Source: Candidatus Nitrosymbiomonas proteolyticus (lineage in GTDB: Bacteria; Armatimonadota; Fimbriimonadia; Fimbriimonadales; Fimbriimonadaceae). Taken from it: DNA of 64,000 nt. The stretch is from positions 1,382,472 through 1,446,471 of the forward strand of contig AP021858.1 of NCBI GenBank assembly GCA_017347465.1. The letters are read 5' to 3'. Made by a program: the position numbers and the translations under genes. The notes beneath the pieces are model-generated. The model was not told where the DNA came from. It saw only the letters and a program-made list of their open reading frames with translations, and ran no database searches. Shown one piece after another: positions 8,112-17,517 of the stretch (the first letter of the stretch is position 1; the number at the start of each line of letters is the position of its first letter).

Positions 8112-9500
8112 ATGGACATGTGGAATCTGCGTTTATTTGGGGTCCTCGTATGCGTTGGGCTGCTTGCGTGGGTGGCTTCGGGTCAGCAGGATGTCGGCCC
8201 TCGCCTGAAGCCGGGGGACACGATCGCCGTCGTCGTCCACGGTTACGATGGGTACAGCGGAGACTTCACGCTCTTTGCGGACGGCTCGATCAACGGCCGC
8301 GGCATCGGCAGACTTATCGTCGTCGGCATGACGGTCGAAGAAGCGCGGAAGGCCGTGCTCAAGAGACTGGAAGAAACGCTTCGCGAACCTATCGTGACGG
8401 CGTTCTTGCGACGTCAACGAGCCGACGTTGTGTATCTCATTGGCCCTGGCCAGGGTTCGGGGGTGATCGACCTCACGCCGCAGATGGACGTTCGCCAGTT
8501 GGTCGCGCGCATCTCCGTGCCTTCCGACCCGGATATGGTGGACGTGATTATCTACCGCCGGGGAGAGACTCCGATCAAGGTGGACCTGTGGGCGGTGTTG
8601 CAGGATAAGCCCGGCGCATGGAACGGGTTGCTTCAACCCGAAGACATCATCGCCTTCCTCCCCAAACCCTTCATCAGGGTCTGGTTTATCGGCCCCTTTG
8701 GTTCGACCGGCGAAGTCAAGGTGCGGCAAGGCTGGGATGTTTATGAGACTCTGGCTTCGATCGGGGGTGTGGACCCTGCGCCTATGACGCTCGATGAAGC
8801 TCAACTCCTGGTGAGGCGGGGGCCGGAGATGCTGCGGGTTCCTGCTAAGAAGCACCCTGAGCAACGCGGCCTCGTTTTGGAGCCGGGAGACGTGGTCATG
8901 CTCGACCAACCGAAGATGATCCGGGTGATCGTGACGGGGTTCGCGGGCGCTTCTGGTGAGTTCATCGTGCGTGAGGACCTGCCGCTCTCCCAACTCATGC
9001 TCAAGGCGCAGGGCGCGGGGCCTCAGGGCACCTTGCAGGGTGTCTTGCTCTTTCGGGGAGGGGAAATCCTGCGCGTGGACGCGACTGGGCCCCTGACAGG
9101 CCAACCTCCCAGTCAGTTTCGCTTGCAGGATGGGGACTTCTTCTATGTTCCAAAGAACGAACGGTTCCTCTATGCCTTCGGCGAAGTGAACACACCCGGG
9201 AAGTACGTGTTCCAAGACGGCGAACGGATTTTCGCCGCGGACCTTCTGGCTCAGGCAGGCGGAACGTCCGACCGTGGGAGTCTGCGGCGGGTCCTCCTTC
9301 TGAGGCCGGACGAAACGGGCCGATACCAGCCGACCCGCTTCAATTTAGACGAGTTCATCAAGGACGGCAACGTGAAAGCGAACCCCGAACTCAGGCCGGG
9401 CGACTTGGTCTTTTTCGGCGAGCCCAAGGGCCTCACGCTGCAGACGATCGCTCAGTTGATCGGAGGAATGTTCCTGTTCGACTCGATCGTTCGCAGGTAG
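8112..9500 (+). CDS. Polysaccharide export protein with several SLBB domains
   Basis: The 462-residue protein has a signal peptide (LRLFGVLVCVGLLAWVASG), a Wza-type poly-export domain beginning at LKPGDTIAVVVHGYDGYSGD, and then repeated SLBB-like units; the last includes FGEVNTPGKYVFQDGERIFA and AADLLAQAGGTSDRGSLRR. Such proteins sit in the periplasm or outer membrane and form the conduit for capsule or exopolysaccharide. It follows pafA by 42 bp on the same strand; no glycosyltransferase or Wzc-like gene is adjacent, so the polysaccharide is unknown. An in-frame ATG 6 bp downstream is an alternative start. Confidence 0.8.
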   Translation: MDMWNLRLFGVLVCVGLLAWVASGQQDVGPRLKPGDTIAVVVHGYDGYSGDFTLFADGSINGRGIGRLIVVGMTVEEARKAVLKRLEETLREPIVTAFLRRQRADVVYLIGPGQGSGVIDLTPQMDVRQLVARISVPSDPDMVDVIIYRRGETPIKVDLWAVLQDKPGAWNGLLQPEDIIAFLPKPFIRVWFIGPFGSTGEVKVRQGWDVYETLASIGGVDPAPMTLDEAQLLVRRGPEMLRVPAKKHPEQRGLVLEPGDVVMLDQPKMIRVIVTGFAGASGEFIVREDLPLSQLMLKAQGAGPQGTLQGVLLFRGGEILRVDATGPLTGQPPSQFRLQDGDFFYVPKNERFLYAFGEVNTPGKYVFQDGERIFAADLLAQAGGTSDRGSLRRVLLLRPDETGRYQPTRFNLDEFIKDGNVKANPELRPGDLVFFGEPKGLTLQTIAQLIGGMFLFDSIVRR

Positions 9501-9504
9501 GCCG

Positions 9505-11871
9505 TCACTCGCCCGAAGGCGCCCACACGTTCTTGACCTGAACCGAACGGCGAACGATCTCTCGGCAAAGCGCGCCGTTGGGGTCGGTCCAGTCGTAATC
9601 GCAATCCGGAACGGCCCAGGTTTGCTTCAGGTTGCCGGCGGAGAGTTCCAGACACCGCACAACCGACTCGGACGAACCGAAGTGCCATAGGGCGTCGATG
9701 TCGTCGTGCGCGGCCATGACCTCGGCCAATTCGCCTTCGAGCCCCGTGACCACGTTCCAGACTCCCGGCATCACGTCGGAAGCCTCGAGGACTTGAACGA
9801 ACTCGGCGGCAGGGATCGGGCCTCGCTCCGAGGGAACGAGGATTACGGCGTTGCCCAGAGCTACCGCCACAGCCCCCAGCGAAACGAAAGGCAAGAAGCT
9901 GGGAGAGGGCGGGCAGACCACAGCGATGACTCCCACCGGTTCGTTGAGCGTGTACGTGAGGCCCCGGAAGGGGGTGCTGTGGACCGCCCCGTCGTTCTTA
10001 TCGGCCCAGGCCGCCGCATCGAAAAGCCTCTTGATCGTTTCGTCTACCTGCTCCCCAGCGGCTCGAATCCCGTACCCCTCGCTCGCGGCGATAAGCTTCT
10101 CGATCGAATCGCGGCGCGAAGCGAGGTTCTCAGCGAGGTAGTAGAGAACCTGCGCGCGCAAGTGGGACGACGGGTTCTTCCCTCCTTCGTGCGCCTTGCG
10201 GGCCGATTCGACGGCGTTGCGAACATCCTTGCGGTTGCCTCGCGCCACCTCGCCCAGCCGCTCGCCCTGACTGGCCTTGACTTCGAGGGAGTACCCCTGG
10301 TCGGGACGCGCCTGTTTGCCGCCGATGTAGTGCTTGTAGGTTCGGTCGAGCTGGGCCGTGAAGCCCATCGGGCTGACCGGGTGGGGTTTGGGGGGCTTAG
10401 CCTTCGCAAGGGGCGGGATCACGTATTCGAGCAGCCCTTCGAATCCTCCCTCACGTCCGAAGCCGCTCTCCTTATATCCGCCGAAGCCCGAGGCGGCGTC
10501 GAAGAGGTTGGTCGAGTTGATCCATACGGTCCCCGCCTTCACCTGGGCCGCAACGTCGAGCGCGAGGCTGAGGTTCTCGGTCCAAACGCTCGCCGCCAAT
10601 CCGTACACCGTGTTGTTGGCGAGTTCGACCGCCTCCTTGGGCGTTCGGAAGGGCATCGCCACCAGAACGGGGCCGAAAATCTCGATCTGCGCGACCGTCG
10701 AGGCGGGCGCGACGTTCGTCATGAGCGTCGGCGGGTAGAACCAGCCCTCTTTCGGGCACGCTCCGGGGGGTTGGTACATCACCGCGCCCTCTTCGACTCC
10801 CGCCTTGACGAGGCTCTCGATCCGCTCCAACTGCACGGGCGCGACGATTGCGCCGATGTCGATCGATTTGTCGAGGGGATTGCCGACGCGCAAAGCGTCC
10901 ATCCTTCGCCGGAGCTTCTCGCAAAACCGTCCTTCGATGCTTTCTTGAACCAGCAAACGCGAGCCCGCGCAGCAAACCTGCCCCTGATTGAACCAGATCG
11001 CGTCCACGATGCCTTCGATGGCACTGTCCCAGTCTGCGTCCTCGAAGACGATGAACGGCGACTTGCCCCCCAATTCCAAGCTCAACCGCTTTCTCGTGCC
11101 GGCGGTGGCTTTGCGGAGGATTCGTCCCACTTCGGTCGATCCAGTGAAAGCGATCTTGTCGACGTCCGGGTGTTCGACGAGCAGTTTGCCGGTGTCGCCG
11201 TCTCCGGTGACCACGTTGACGACACCCTGCGGAACCTCGGCTGCTTGGCAGATTTCAGCGAACAAGAGCGCGGTGAGCGGGGTGAACTCTGCGGGCTTGA
11301 GGACCACGGTATTTCCCATCGCGATCGCCGGCGCGATCTTCCACGCGAGCATCAACAACGGGAAGTTCCACGGGATGATCTGCCCGCAAACGCCGACCGG
11401 CCGGTAACCGGGCAGCCTCGCAGGCATGAGCTGGGCCCAGCCGGCATGGTGGTAGAAGTGGCGCGCCACGAGCGGTACATCGAGGTCGCGCGTCTCGCGG
11501 ATGGGCTTGCCGTTGTCGAGCGTTTCGAGCACGGCAAAGAGCCTCGCGTGCTTCTGAACTTGGCGGGCCAGCGCGTAAAGAACTTTCGCTCGTTCATGCG
11601 GAGACGACTCTTGCCAATCGGGCTGCGCCTTTCTTGCCGCAGCCACCGCCCGCGCCACATCCTCTTCCGTGCCTTGCGACACTTGGGCGAGAACTTGCTT
11701 GTCCGCAGGGTTGATGCTATCGAAAACCGGGCTTCCTCCCGGTTGGGTGAACTTGCCGTTGATGAAGTGCCCGAGCGTCCCACCGTGCGATTCGATCCAT
11801 TGCCGAGCCAACTGCGCGTCCTCAGGCGCGGGACCGTAGGGCAATGGGTCATAAAGCGTGGCAAGGTCCAT
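9505..11871 (-). CDS. Two-domain aldehyde dehydrogenase (ALDH16-like)
   Basis: The 788-residue protein is a head-to-tail fusion of two aldehyde dehydrogenase modules. The first (about 1-480) is complete: NAD-binding region, LSLELGGKSPF with the general-base Glu, and NQGQVCCAGSR with the catalytic Cys near residue 300. The second (about 510-788) keeps the ALDH N-terminal fold (YIGGKQARPDQGYS) but ends before any catalytic Cys region. This arrangement is that of the ALDH16 family, in which the second module is structural. It should oxidise an aldehyde to an acid with NAD(P); the substrate is unknown. It shares a convergent end with the SLBB gene (4 bp apart) and diverges from a GNAT gene. Confidence 0.88.
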   Translation of the reverse strand: MDLATLYDPLPYGPAPEDAQLARQWIESHGGTLGHFINGKFTQPGGSPVFDSINPADKQVLAQVSQGTEEDVARAVAAARKAQPDWQESSPHERAKVLYALARQVQKHARLFAVLETLDNGKPIRETRDLDVPLVARHFYHHAGWAQLMPARLPGYRPVGVCGQIIPWNFPLLMLAWKIAPAIAMGNTVVLKPAEFTPLTALLFAEICQAAEVPQGVVNVVTGDGDTGKLLVEHPDVDKIAFTGSTEVGRILRKATAGTRKRLSLELGGKSPFIVFEDADWDSAIEGIVDAIWFNQGQVCCAGSRLLVQESIEGRFCEKLRRRMDALRVGNPLDKSIDIGAIVAPVQLERIESLVKAGVEEGAVMYQPPGACPKEGWFYPPTLMTNVAPASTVAQIEIFGPVLVAMPFRTPKEAVELANNTVYGLAASVWTENLSLALDVAAQVKAGTVWINSTNLFDAASGFGGYKESGFGREGGFEGLLEYVIPPLAKAKPPKPHPVSPMGFTAQLDRTYKHYIGGKQARPDQGYSLEVKASQGERLGEVARGNRKDVRNAVESARKAHEGGKNPSSHLRAQVLYYLAENLASRRDSIEKLIAASEGYGIRAAGEQVDETIKRLFDAAAWADKNDGAVHSTPFRGLTYTLNEPVGVIAVVCPPSPSFLPFVSLGAVAVALGNAVILVPSERGPIPAAEFVQVLEASDVMPGVWNVVTGLEGELAEVMAAHDDIDALWHFGSSESVVRCLELSAGNLKQTWAVPDCDYDWTDPNGALCREIVRRSVQVKNVWAPSGE

Positions 11872-11892
11872 GAGCAGAATCCCGTTCAGCGG

Positions 11893-11898
11893 TATTTT
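11893..11898 (+). promoter_or_regulatory. Probable -10 box of the GNAT gene (leaderless)
   Basis: TATTTT ends 6 nt before the ATG at 11905, in the 33-bp gap between divergent ALDH and GNAT genes. Confidence 0.4.
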
Positions 11899-11904
11899 AC
11901 GCTT

Positions 11905-12504
11905 ATGTCCCCCGAACTGCGCCTAGAACCGATCGTTCTTGCCGGAACGTACGTGCGCCTGGAGCCCCTCCGAGCCGATCATGCGCCCGCCCTCTTGGAG
12001 AGTTGCCGCGACCAGGAGATTTGGCGATGGATGCTCATCGAGCAGCCCACAACGCTCGAAGCGATGCAGGATTGGCTGAGTCGTGCCCTGCGCGATCAAG
12101 ACCAGGGACACGCTTTACCCTTTATACAAATCGATCCCCCGACAGGAGGGGTCATCGGCACGACCCGGTACATGGACGTCCGGCCGTACGATCGATCTCT
12201 GGAGATCGGCTGGACTTGGCTCGCGCCTACCTTTCGAAGGACCGCCGCCAACACCGAAAGCAAGTTCCTCTTGCTTGAACACGCGTTCGAGAGGCTGGGA
12301 GCGAAGAGAGTGCAACTCAAAACGGATGTCCGAAACGAGATGTCTCGAACGGCGATTGAGCGAGTCGGCGCGAAGTTTGAAGGCGTCTTGAGGAACTACC
12401 AGCGACGCTTCGATGGCACGGTTCGGGATACGGCGATGTACAGCATCATCGACGCGGACTGGCCCCAAGCGCGTGAGGCCCTTAGATCGAGGCTCAGTTC
12501 CTAG
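11905..12504 (+). CDS. GNAT N-acetyltransferase (RimJ/RimL type)
   Basis: A 199-residue acetyltransferase of the GNAT superfamily that probably uses acetyl-CoA. The protein starts with VRLEPLRADHAPALLE, typical of the RimJ/RimL or YdaF branch, and contains the beta4-alpha3 region EIGWTWLAPTFRRTAANTES and the motif B-like VGAKFEGVLRNYQ. The substrate (protein N-terminus, amino sugar or small molecule) cannot be deduced. The gene converges on deoC; the two stops share the palindrome CTAG. Confidence 0.82.
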   Translation: MSPELRLEPIVLAGTYVRLEPLRADHAPALLESCRDQEIWRWMLIEQPTTLEAMQDWLSRALRDQDQGHALPFIQIDPPTGGVIGTTRYMDVRPYDRSLEIGWTWLAPTFRRTAANTESKFLLLEHAFERLGAKRVQLKTDVRNEMSRTAIERVGAKFEGVLRNYQRRFDGTVRDTAMYSIIDADWPQAREALRSRLSS

Positions 12505-13475
12505 GGCATCGGGTGCCGGTGGTAAGCTGAGTAGCGTCCGGTCCAGGCCATTTCGAGTTGTCGTTCGATGTCGCTCAGGAGGCTGCTGGCGCCGATTCGG
12601 AAAAGATCGGGCCGCAGCCATGCGTCGCCCAACTCCTCTTTCATCAGGATCATCCAATCGAGCGCGGACTTCGCGGCACGGATTCCCCCTGCAGGCTTGA
12701 AACCGACCTGATACCCTGTGCGCTCCTGGTAGTCTCGGAGCGCTCGAACCATCGTCAGTCCCACGGGCAACGTGGCATTGACAGTTTCTTTGCCGGTTGA
12801 CGTTTTGATGAAGTCCGCGCCAGCCATCATGCATACAAGGCTTGCCTTGCCGACGTTTCGCAGCGTCCCCAAGTCGCCCGTTCCCAGAATCGTTTTGAGG
12901 TGGGCTTGCCCGCAAGCCTCTCGAAACGCCGCTACCTCGTCGAAGAGGCTCTCCCACTCGCCGCGAAGCACCAGGCTGCGATCGATTACGATGTCGATTT
13001 CCTCCGCTCCGAAGTCGATGGCCGCGCGAATCTCGTCGACGCGGGCAGCAAATGAACTCAAGCCATGGGGAAAACCCGCGGCGACCGCAGCCACCGGAAT
13101 CTTTGAGCCCTCAAGCGCATCGACGGCGTCTCGAACCCTCGCGGGGTAGACACAAACGGCGGCCACCTTGAGCTCGCGGTCGAATCCGAGACCCCGCAGG
13201 ACGTCTCCCCGAACGGGGCTTCGCGCCTTCCAGCAGAGTCGGCGCACGTTCGAAGCGGAGTCGTCACCGCTCAGCGTCGTCAGGTCGATCAGCCCGATCG
13301 CTCGGAGCAACCACGCCGTTTGCCAAGCCTTTTTGACCGTGCGCCTGCCCGGAAGCGTCGCCACCCTGCGTTCGATCGCGCTGGTGTTCGCGCGGACCTG
13401 CGACACCCAGTCGAGATCGAGGCTGCACCCCTGGTTGCGCCCCAGATTGGGCGTTTGCGTGAAAGGACTCGACAT
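12501..13475 (-). CDS. deoC: Deoxyribose-phosphate aldolase, eukaryote-like form
   Basis: The 324-residue enzyme cleaves 2-deoxyribose 5-phosphate to glyceraldehyde 3-phosphate and acetaldehyde in deoxynucleoside catabolism. The Schiff-base lysine lies in DFIKTSTGKETVNAT and the second active-site lysine in GFKPAGGIR. From memory it is much closer to animal DERA than to short bacterial DeoC: it shares the N-terminal LDLDWVSQV and RRTVKKAWQTAWLLRA, the IDLTTLSGDD block and the C-terminal TGRYSAYHRHPM. The ATG at 13475 gives the expected N-terminus; TACAAT ends 8 nt upstream and GGAGA directly precedes it. The open frame upstream to 13787 is not supported. Confidence 0.93.
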   Translation of the reverse strand: MSSPFTQTPNLGRNQGCSLDLDWVSQVRANTSAIERRVATLPGRRTVKKAWQTAWLLRAIGLIDLTTLSGDDSASNVRRLCWKARSPVRGDVLRGLGFDRELKVAAVCVYPARVRDAVDALEGSKIPVAAVAAGFPHGLSSFAARVDEIRAAIDFGAEEIDIVIDRSLVLRGEWESLFDEVAAFREACGQAHLKTILGTGDLGTLRNVGKASLVCMMAGADFIKTSTGKETVNATLPVGLTMVRALRDYQERTGYQVGFKPAGGIRAAKSALDWMILMKEELGDAWLRPDLFRIGASSLLSDIERQLEMAWTGRYSAYHRHPMP

Positions 13476-13526
13476 TCTCCAGCATTGTAGCGGATCGGCG
13501 GGCGGTCCGCAGCGCTTCGACCGAAG

Positions 13527-13532
13527 CATAAT
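13527..13532 (+). promoter_or_regulatory. Probable -10 box of the ATP-grasp-like pair (leaderless)
   Basis: CATAAT ends 6 nt before the GTG at 13539. Confidence 0.4.
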
Positions 13533-13538
13533 CGTCTC

Positions 13539-14528
13539 GTGATCTATTACCTGGCGACCGAGAAGGGCCGAGGCGCGATTCACCGGCATTACGAGAGATA
13601 CGCGCACTCTTTTTCGCGGGTCGTTCAGGAACTCACCTACGATGAGATTCTGAGAAGAGGGAAGGCGCCTGCGGGAACTTACATCTTTGCCGATTACGGG
13701 GCGATGAATCCCGTTCAGTGGAGGCTGGTGGGGCAGCTCTGGGAGGCGATCCGGCAGGGTTCGCCGGAGTCGCTCCTGATCAACCACCCTGCGCGGGTCC
13801 TGACACGCAAGCAGCTCTTAAAGGGCCTTTTCGAGCAAGGGCTCAACAGGTTCAACGTATACGGCCTCGACGAGCCCCTCGCCGGGGTTCGGTTTCCGGT
13901 CTTCGTGCGAACGGGCGTAGGGCACTCTGGGGCGCTTTCGGGACTTCTCAACAGCCTCGAAGAGGTTCGAACTCACGCCGACCGCCTGATCTTGGCGGGG
14001 ATCGATCCCAAGAATCTGCTCATTGTCGAGTTCGAGGACACGTCGGACGGCCAGGGGCGGTATCGCAAGTACGGAGCGTTTCGAATCGGAGGATCGATCT
14101 TGCCTCGGCACCTTTTCGTTTCGCGCCATTGGGAGGTGCGCTTGGGCGTTGCGGAGGACTCGGAGTCCGTTCACGAGGAGGAGCGCCGGTACCTCGATTC
14201 GGAGGAGCACCTTGGGAAGATCATGTCGCTTTTCGAGTTCGCGGGGATCGAATATGGGAGGATCGACTACTCGCTCCTCGGAGATTCGATTCAGACTTGG
14301 GAGATCAACGACAACCCCAACCTGTTGCCAGAACGAAACTCGGTCTCGCCCGGAGCTTGGCGGAACTGCATCGAGTTCGGCGAACGTTATGAGCGGGCTA
14401 TGCGCGGATTGGATCGGCCTGCGAGCGGACCTGCAACAGCTCTCGCGGCCGAGGGGTTCGGCGAGGTCGCGTGGGCGGCTCTCCACGAGTACTTTTCCGG
14501 TCGACCTATAGGGGAGGCGAGAGGGTGA
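13539..14528 (+). CDS. ATP-grasp-like protein, first of two tandem paralogues
   Basis: The 329-residue cytosolic protein ends its conserved core with IEYGRIDYSLLGDSIQTWEINDNPNLLP; the E-I-N-D-N-P segment resembles the metal-binding strand of ATP-grasp enzymes, and IVEFEDTSD plus KYGAFRIGGSILPRHLF resemble the nucleotide-binding strands. ATP-grasp enzymes ligate a carboxylate to an amine or thiol through an acylphosphate. The substrate is unknown. It overlaps the following paralogue by 4 bp (GTGA), so both are made from one mRNA. Start: GTG with a CATAAT -10 hexamer 6 nt upstream. I regard the fold call as probable and the function as unknown. Confidence 0.6.
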   Translation: MIYYLATEKGRGAIHRHYERYAHSFSRVVQELTYDEILRRGKAPAGTYIFADYGAMNPVQWRLVGQLWEAIRQGSPESLLINHPARVLTRKQLLKGLFEQGLNRFNVYGLDEPLAGVRFPVFVRTGVGHSGALSGLLNSLEEVRTHADRLILAGIDPKNLLIVEFEDTSDGQGRYRKYGAFRIGGSILPRHLFVSRHWEVRLGVAEDSESVHEEERRYLDSEEHLGKIMSLFEFAGIEYGRIDYSLLGDSIQTWEINDNPNLLPERNSVSPGAWRNCIEFGERYERAMRGLDRPASGPATALAAEGFGEVAWAALHEYFSGRPIGEARG

Positions 14529-15409
14529 TTCTGTATATTGCCACGCCGAACAACCTGAATACTATCGGTCATTTGGTCGAGGAGTGGGTTCCCGACCTTG
14601 CGGGTCTGATTCGAACGTTGCGATACGATCAATTAGTTGAGGTGGAGAGCCTTCCGGATGCAACATATCTGTTCGCCGATCTTGCCCGCCTGATGGACCC
14701 CGCGCGAGAGGTTGTCAAGAGCTTTGCGGATCGGGTCGCCCTTGCGGGACACAGGATCGTCAACGAACCGAGGGTCGCAAAGGGCCGCTACGAACTTCTC
14801 AGGGGCCTTTTTGAGTCCGGGCGCAACCCGTTCAACGCGTATCGGCTGAGCGAGTTTCCAAGGGAAGTGCGCTTCCCAGTGTTCGTTCGTCTTGGACGGG
14901 ATCACAGCACGTCGGAGAGCCCGCTCCTCGAGAACCGAGCGGACTTGGATGAGTATTTGGTCCTTGCGCTCCTTCATGGCCTCGACCCCAACGATCTCCT
15001 CGTGATCGAGTTCGAGGACGTTGCGGATGAGCGCCGCGAGGTTTCGAAGTTCGGCGCGTTTCGCGTGGGGGGCCAAGTGCTTCCGCGCCACTTGCTTCGA
15101 GGCTCGCACTGGGCGCAACGGGTGGCTCTTCGGAGCCCAAGTTTTCGGCTGATCGAGGATGAACGCGCATATTGCGAATCCAACCCTCATCAACAGGAGA
15201 TTCTCGACATATTCAACTTTGCTGGGTTGGAATATGGACGAATCGACTACTCGATCAAGGGCGGGAAGGTCGTCACATGGGAAATCAACGACAACCCGAT
15301 GCCCATGTCGGCGCGGTCGGTTTACACCCCCGAGCACCTCCCCCACCAAGAGCGGTTTGCGGAGGCATTGGCCGCCGCGCTCCGCTCGTTGGATGAAGGA
15401 TCAGCATAG
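14525..15409 (+). CDS. ATP-grasp-like protein, second of two tandem paralogues
   Basis: The 294-residue product aligns with its upstream neighbour throughout: RYELLRGLFESGRNPFNAYR against QLLKGLFEQGLNRFNVYG, VSKFGAFRVGGQVLPRHLL, and LEYGRIDYSIKGGKVVTWEINDNP. The GTG start overlaps the preceding stop (GTGA) and has a purine-rich GGGGAGGCGAGAGGG before it, so it is translationally coupled. A longer frame from 14471 exists but adds nothing conserved. Two diverged copies in one operon suggest a heterodimer or two related substrates; neither is proven. Confidence 0.6.
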   Translation: MILYIATPNNLNTIGHLVEEWVPDLAGLIRTLRYDQLVEVESLPDATYLFADLARLMDPAREVVKSFADRVALAGHRIVNEPRVAKGRYELLRGLFESGRNPFNAYRLSEFPREVRFPVFVRLGRDHSTSESPLLENRADLDEYLVLALLHGLDPNDLLVIEFEDVADERREVSKFGAFRVGGQVLPRHLLRGSHWAQRVALRSPSFRLIEDERAYCESNPHQQEILDIFNFAGLEYGRIDYSIKGGKVVTWEINDNPMPMSARSVYTPEHLPHQERFAEALAAALRSLDEGSA

Positions 15410-15447
15410 CTTTTAGGCAAAACACTATATTCATAAGCGACGAATCG

Positions 15448-17451
15448 TTAGCGGATTGCGCTCTCCGGCGTCAGGAGCGATTCGGCCTTGCGGGCGATGG
15501 ACTCGGGTTCGATACCGAGTTCTCGCATGACCACGTCGCCTGGCGCGGACGCCCCAAACCGATCGATCCCCACGTGCGCCTGCGCATACTTCGACCAGCC
15601 CCAGGTGGCTCCGGCTTCGACGGAAAGAGTCGGAATCTCAGGCGGCAGCACGCTCTCCTTGTACTCCTGGTCTTGCTCCTCGAAAAGCTCGCAGCAAGGC
15701 ATGCTGACGACCCTTGCTCCACGTCCGCGTTCCCCGAGGATGCGGGCGGCCTCGAGGCAAGGGGCCACTTCGCTTCCCGTCGCGAGGAGCGTGACCTTAG
15801 CAGGCTGTTCCGGCTCATGCAGGACGTACGCGCCCCTTCGCGCGGGGTGGCGCTCGATGTCTTCGCTCGAAACAGCAGGAACGCCTTGCCGCGTAAGGAC
15901 CAGGCACGAAGGCCCCGCGCTTCGTCGCAACGCTTCCAGCCAGCACGCTGCGGTCTCGTTGCCATCCGCGGGCCTAAAGACAAACAGGTTGGGCATCGCC
16001 CGCAGACTCGAAAGTTGCTCGATGGGCTGGTGGGTCGGCCCGTCCTCGCCAAGACCGACAGAATCGTGCGTGAAGACGAACAGGCTGGGGCAATGCATAA
16101 GTGCCGCAAGCCGGATCGCCGGGCGGCAGTAGTCGCTGAAGATGAGGAAGGTCGCCCCGTACGCGCGCAGGCCCCCGTGCAAGTTCATGCCGTTGACCGC
16201 GCATGCCATTGCGTGTTCACGAACGCCGAAGCAAAGGTTGCGGCCTTCGGGCGACGTCGGCTGAAACGCCGGGCTCTGCGCAATCCACGTGTTGTTGCTC
16301 TCGGCGAGATCCGCGCTTCCGCCGAGGAGTTCAGGAATCGGCCCCGCAACGGCCTGAATGACCTTGCCGCTGGCGGCACGAGTGGCAATTTTGGAGTCAA
16401 ACTCGGGCAAATCGACTGCAAGTCCGACAGGAAGCTCCCTTCGGAGGGTACGAGCTAGTTCCTGGGCTTCCCTCGGGAAAGCTTGCCCGTAGGCGTCGAG
16501 AGCTTCGGTCCATTCGCGCTCCCACGTTTCTCCCCGGCCGAGGCTCGCGCGGAAGTGATCGAGGACGGATTCTGGGACCCAAAAGGCGGTGTCTTCCGGG
16601 AGGCCGAGCGCGCGCTTGGTGAGTCGAACTTCTTCTTCCCCAAGCGGGGCGCCGTGCGACGCTGACTTGCCCGCCTTGTTGGGGCTCCCGAAACCGATCT
16701 GGGTCGGGCACACGATTAAGGAGGGCCGGGCGGTCTCTCCGATGGCCTCATCGAGGGCCCTGCTCACCCGGTCGACGTTCATGCCGTCTTCGAGGCGGAT
16801 CACCTGCCAATTCAGCGCCTCGAACCTCCCTCCGACCTCTTCGGTAAAGGTGATATCGGTCGAGCCGTCGATCGAGATTTCGTTGTCGTCATAAAGACAA
16901 ATCAGCTTGCCGAGCCGCAGGTGCCCAGCAAGCGAAGCGGCCTCGTTGGTGACGCCCTCCATGAGATCGCCATCCGAGCAGATCACATAGGTTCGGTGGT
17001 CGACGATCTCATGGCCCGGCCGGTTCCACACCGCGGCGAGATGCTTCTCCGCGATGGCCATCCCCACCGCCGTCGAAAAGCCCTGGCCGAGCGGCCCTGT
17101 AGCCATCTCCACTCCCGGCGTGAGCGTGTTTTCTGGGTGCCCGGGGGTCCTGCTCCCCCATTGCCGAAAGGCCCGCAGGTCGTCGAGGCTAAGGTCGTAG
17201 CCGGTCAGGTGCAAGAGAGCGTAGAGGAGCATCGAGCCGTGCCCTGCGGACAGCACGAACCGGTCTCGGTTGAACCAAGACGGGTTGCGGGGGTTGTGCC
17301 GCAGGTGCCGGGTCCAGAGAGCGTAGGCCATCGGCGCAGCTCCGAGGGGCATTCCCGGATGGCCGCTGGCGGCTTTCTGCACGGCGTCGATCGCGAGCCC
17401 TCGGACAGTATTGACGGCGAGCGCGGCGAGTTCGGTCGAGGGGTCATGCAC
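15448..17451 (-). CDS. tkt: Transketolase
   Basis: The 667-residue enzyme moves two-carbon ketol units between sugar phosphates in the non-oxidative pentose phosphate pathway, using thiamine diphosphate. Visible landmarks are [39 protein letters not shown], the ThDP motif [20 protein letters not shown] ending with DDNEISIDG, and the pyrimidine domain [15 protein letters not shown]. Length is standard. The start is a GTG at 17451; TAGATT ends 7 nt before it and no Shine-Dalgarno site is present, so a leaderless mRNA is likely. It diverges from the large secreted protein gene at 17518. Confidence 0.96.
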   Translation of the reverse strand: MHDPSTELAALAVNTVRGLAIDAVQKAASGHPGMPLGAAPMAYALWTRHLRHNPRNPSWFNRDRFVLSAGHGSMLLYALLHLTGYDLSLDDLRAFRQWGSRTPGHPENTLTPGVEMATGPLGQGFSTAVGMAIAEKHLAAVWNRPGHEIVDHRTYVICSDGDLMEGVTNEAASLAGHLRLGKLICLYDDNEISIDGSTDITFTEEVGGRFEALNWQVIRLEDGMNVDRVSRALDEAIGETARPSLIVCPTQIGFGSPNKAGKSASHGAPLGEEEVRLTKRALGLPEDTAFWVPESVLDHFRASLGRGETWEREWTEALDAYGQAFPREAQELARTLRRELPVGLAVDLPEFDSKIATRAASGKVIQAVAGPIPELLGGSADLAESNNTWIAQSPAFQPTSPEGRNLCFGVREHAMACAVNGMNLHGGLRAYGATFLIFSDYCRPAIRLAALMHCPSLFVFTHDSVGLGEDGPTHQPIEQLSSLRAMPNLFVFRPADGNETAACWLEALRRSAGPSCLVLTRQGVPAVSSEDIERHPARRGAYVLHEPEQPAKVTLLATGSEVAPCLEAARILGERGRGARVVSMPCCELFEEQDQEYKESVLPPEIPTLSVEAGATWGWSKYAQAHVGIDRFGASAPGDVVMRELGIEPESIARKAESLLTPESAIR

Positions 17452-17458
17452 GTCGTTG

Positions 17459-17464
17459 AATCTA
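17459..17464 (-). promoter_or_regulatory. Probable -10 box of tkt (leaderless)
   Basis: On the minus strand TAGATT ends 7 nt before the GTG start of tkt. The facing gene has TAGTCT at 17505-17510, so two leaderless-type promoters lie back to back within 66 bp. Confidence 0.45.
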
Positions 17465-17517
17465 CCTGAGCGGCGGGTTGTTCGTTACGCGGGCGGAGGT
17501 GAGGTAGTCTGAAGTTC

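Noticed and set aside
9706-12504. A 932-codon plus-strand open frame across the ALDH gene
   Set aside because: Its first 733 codons are the complement of the ALDH gene with an Arg/Asp/Gly-rich composition; only the last 199 codons (from 11905) are a real GNAT gene.
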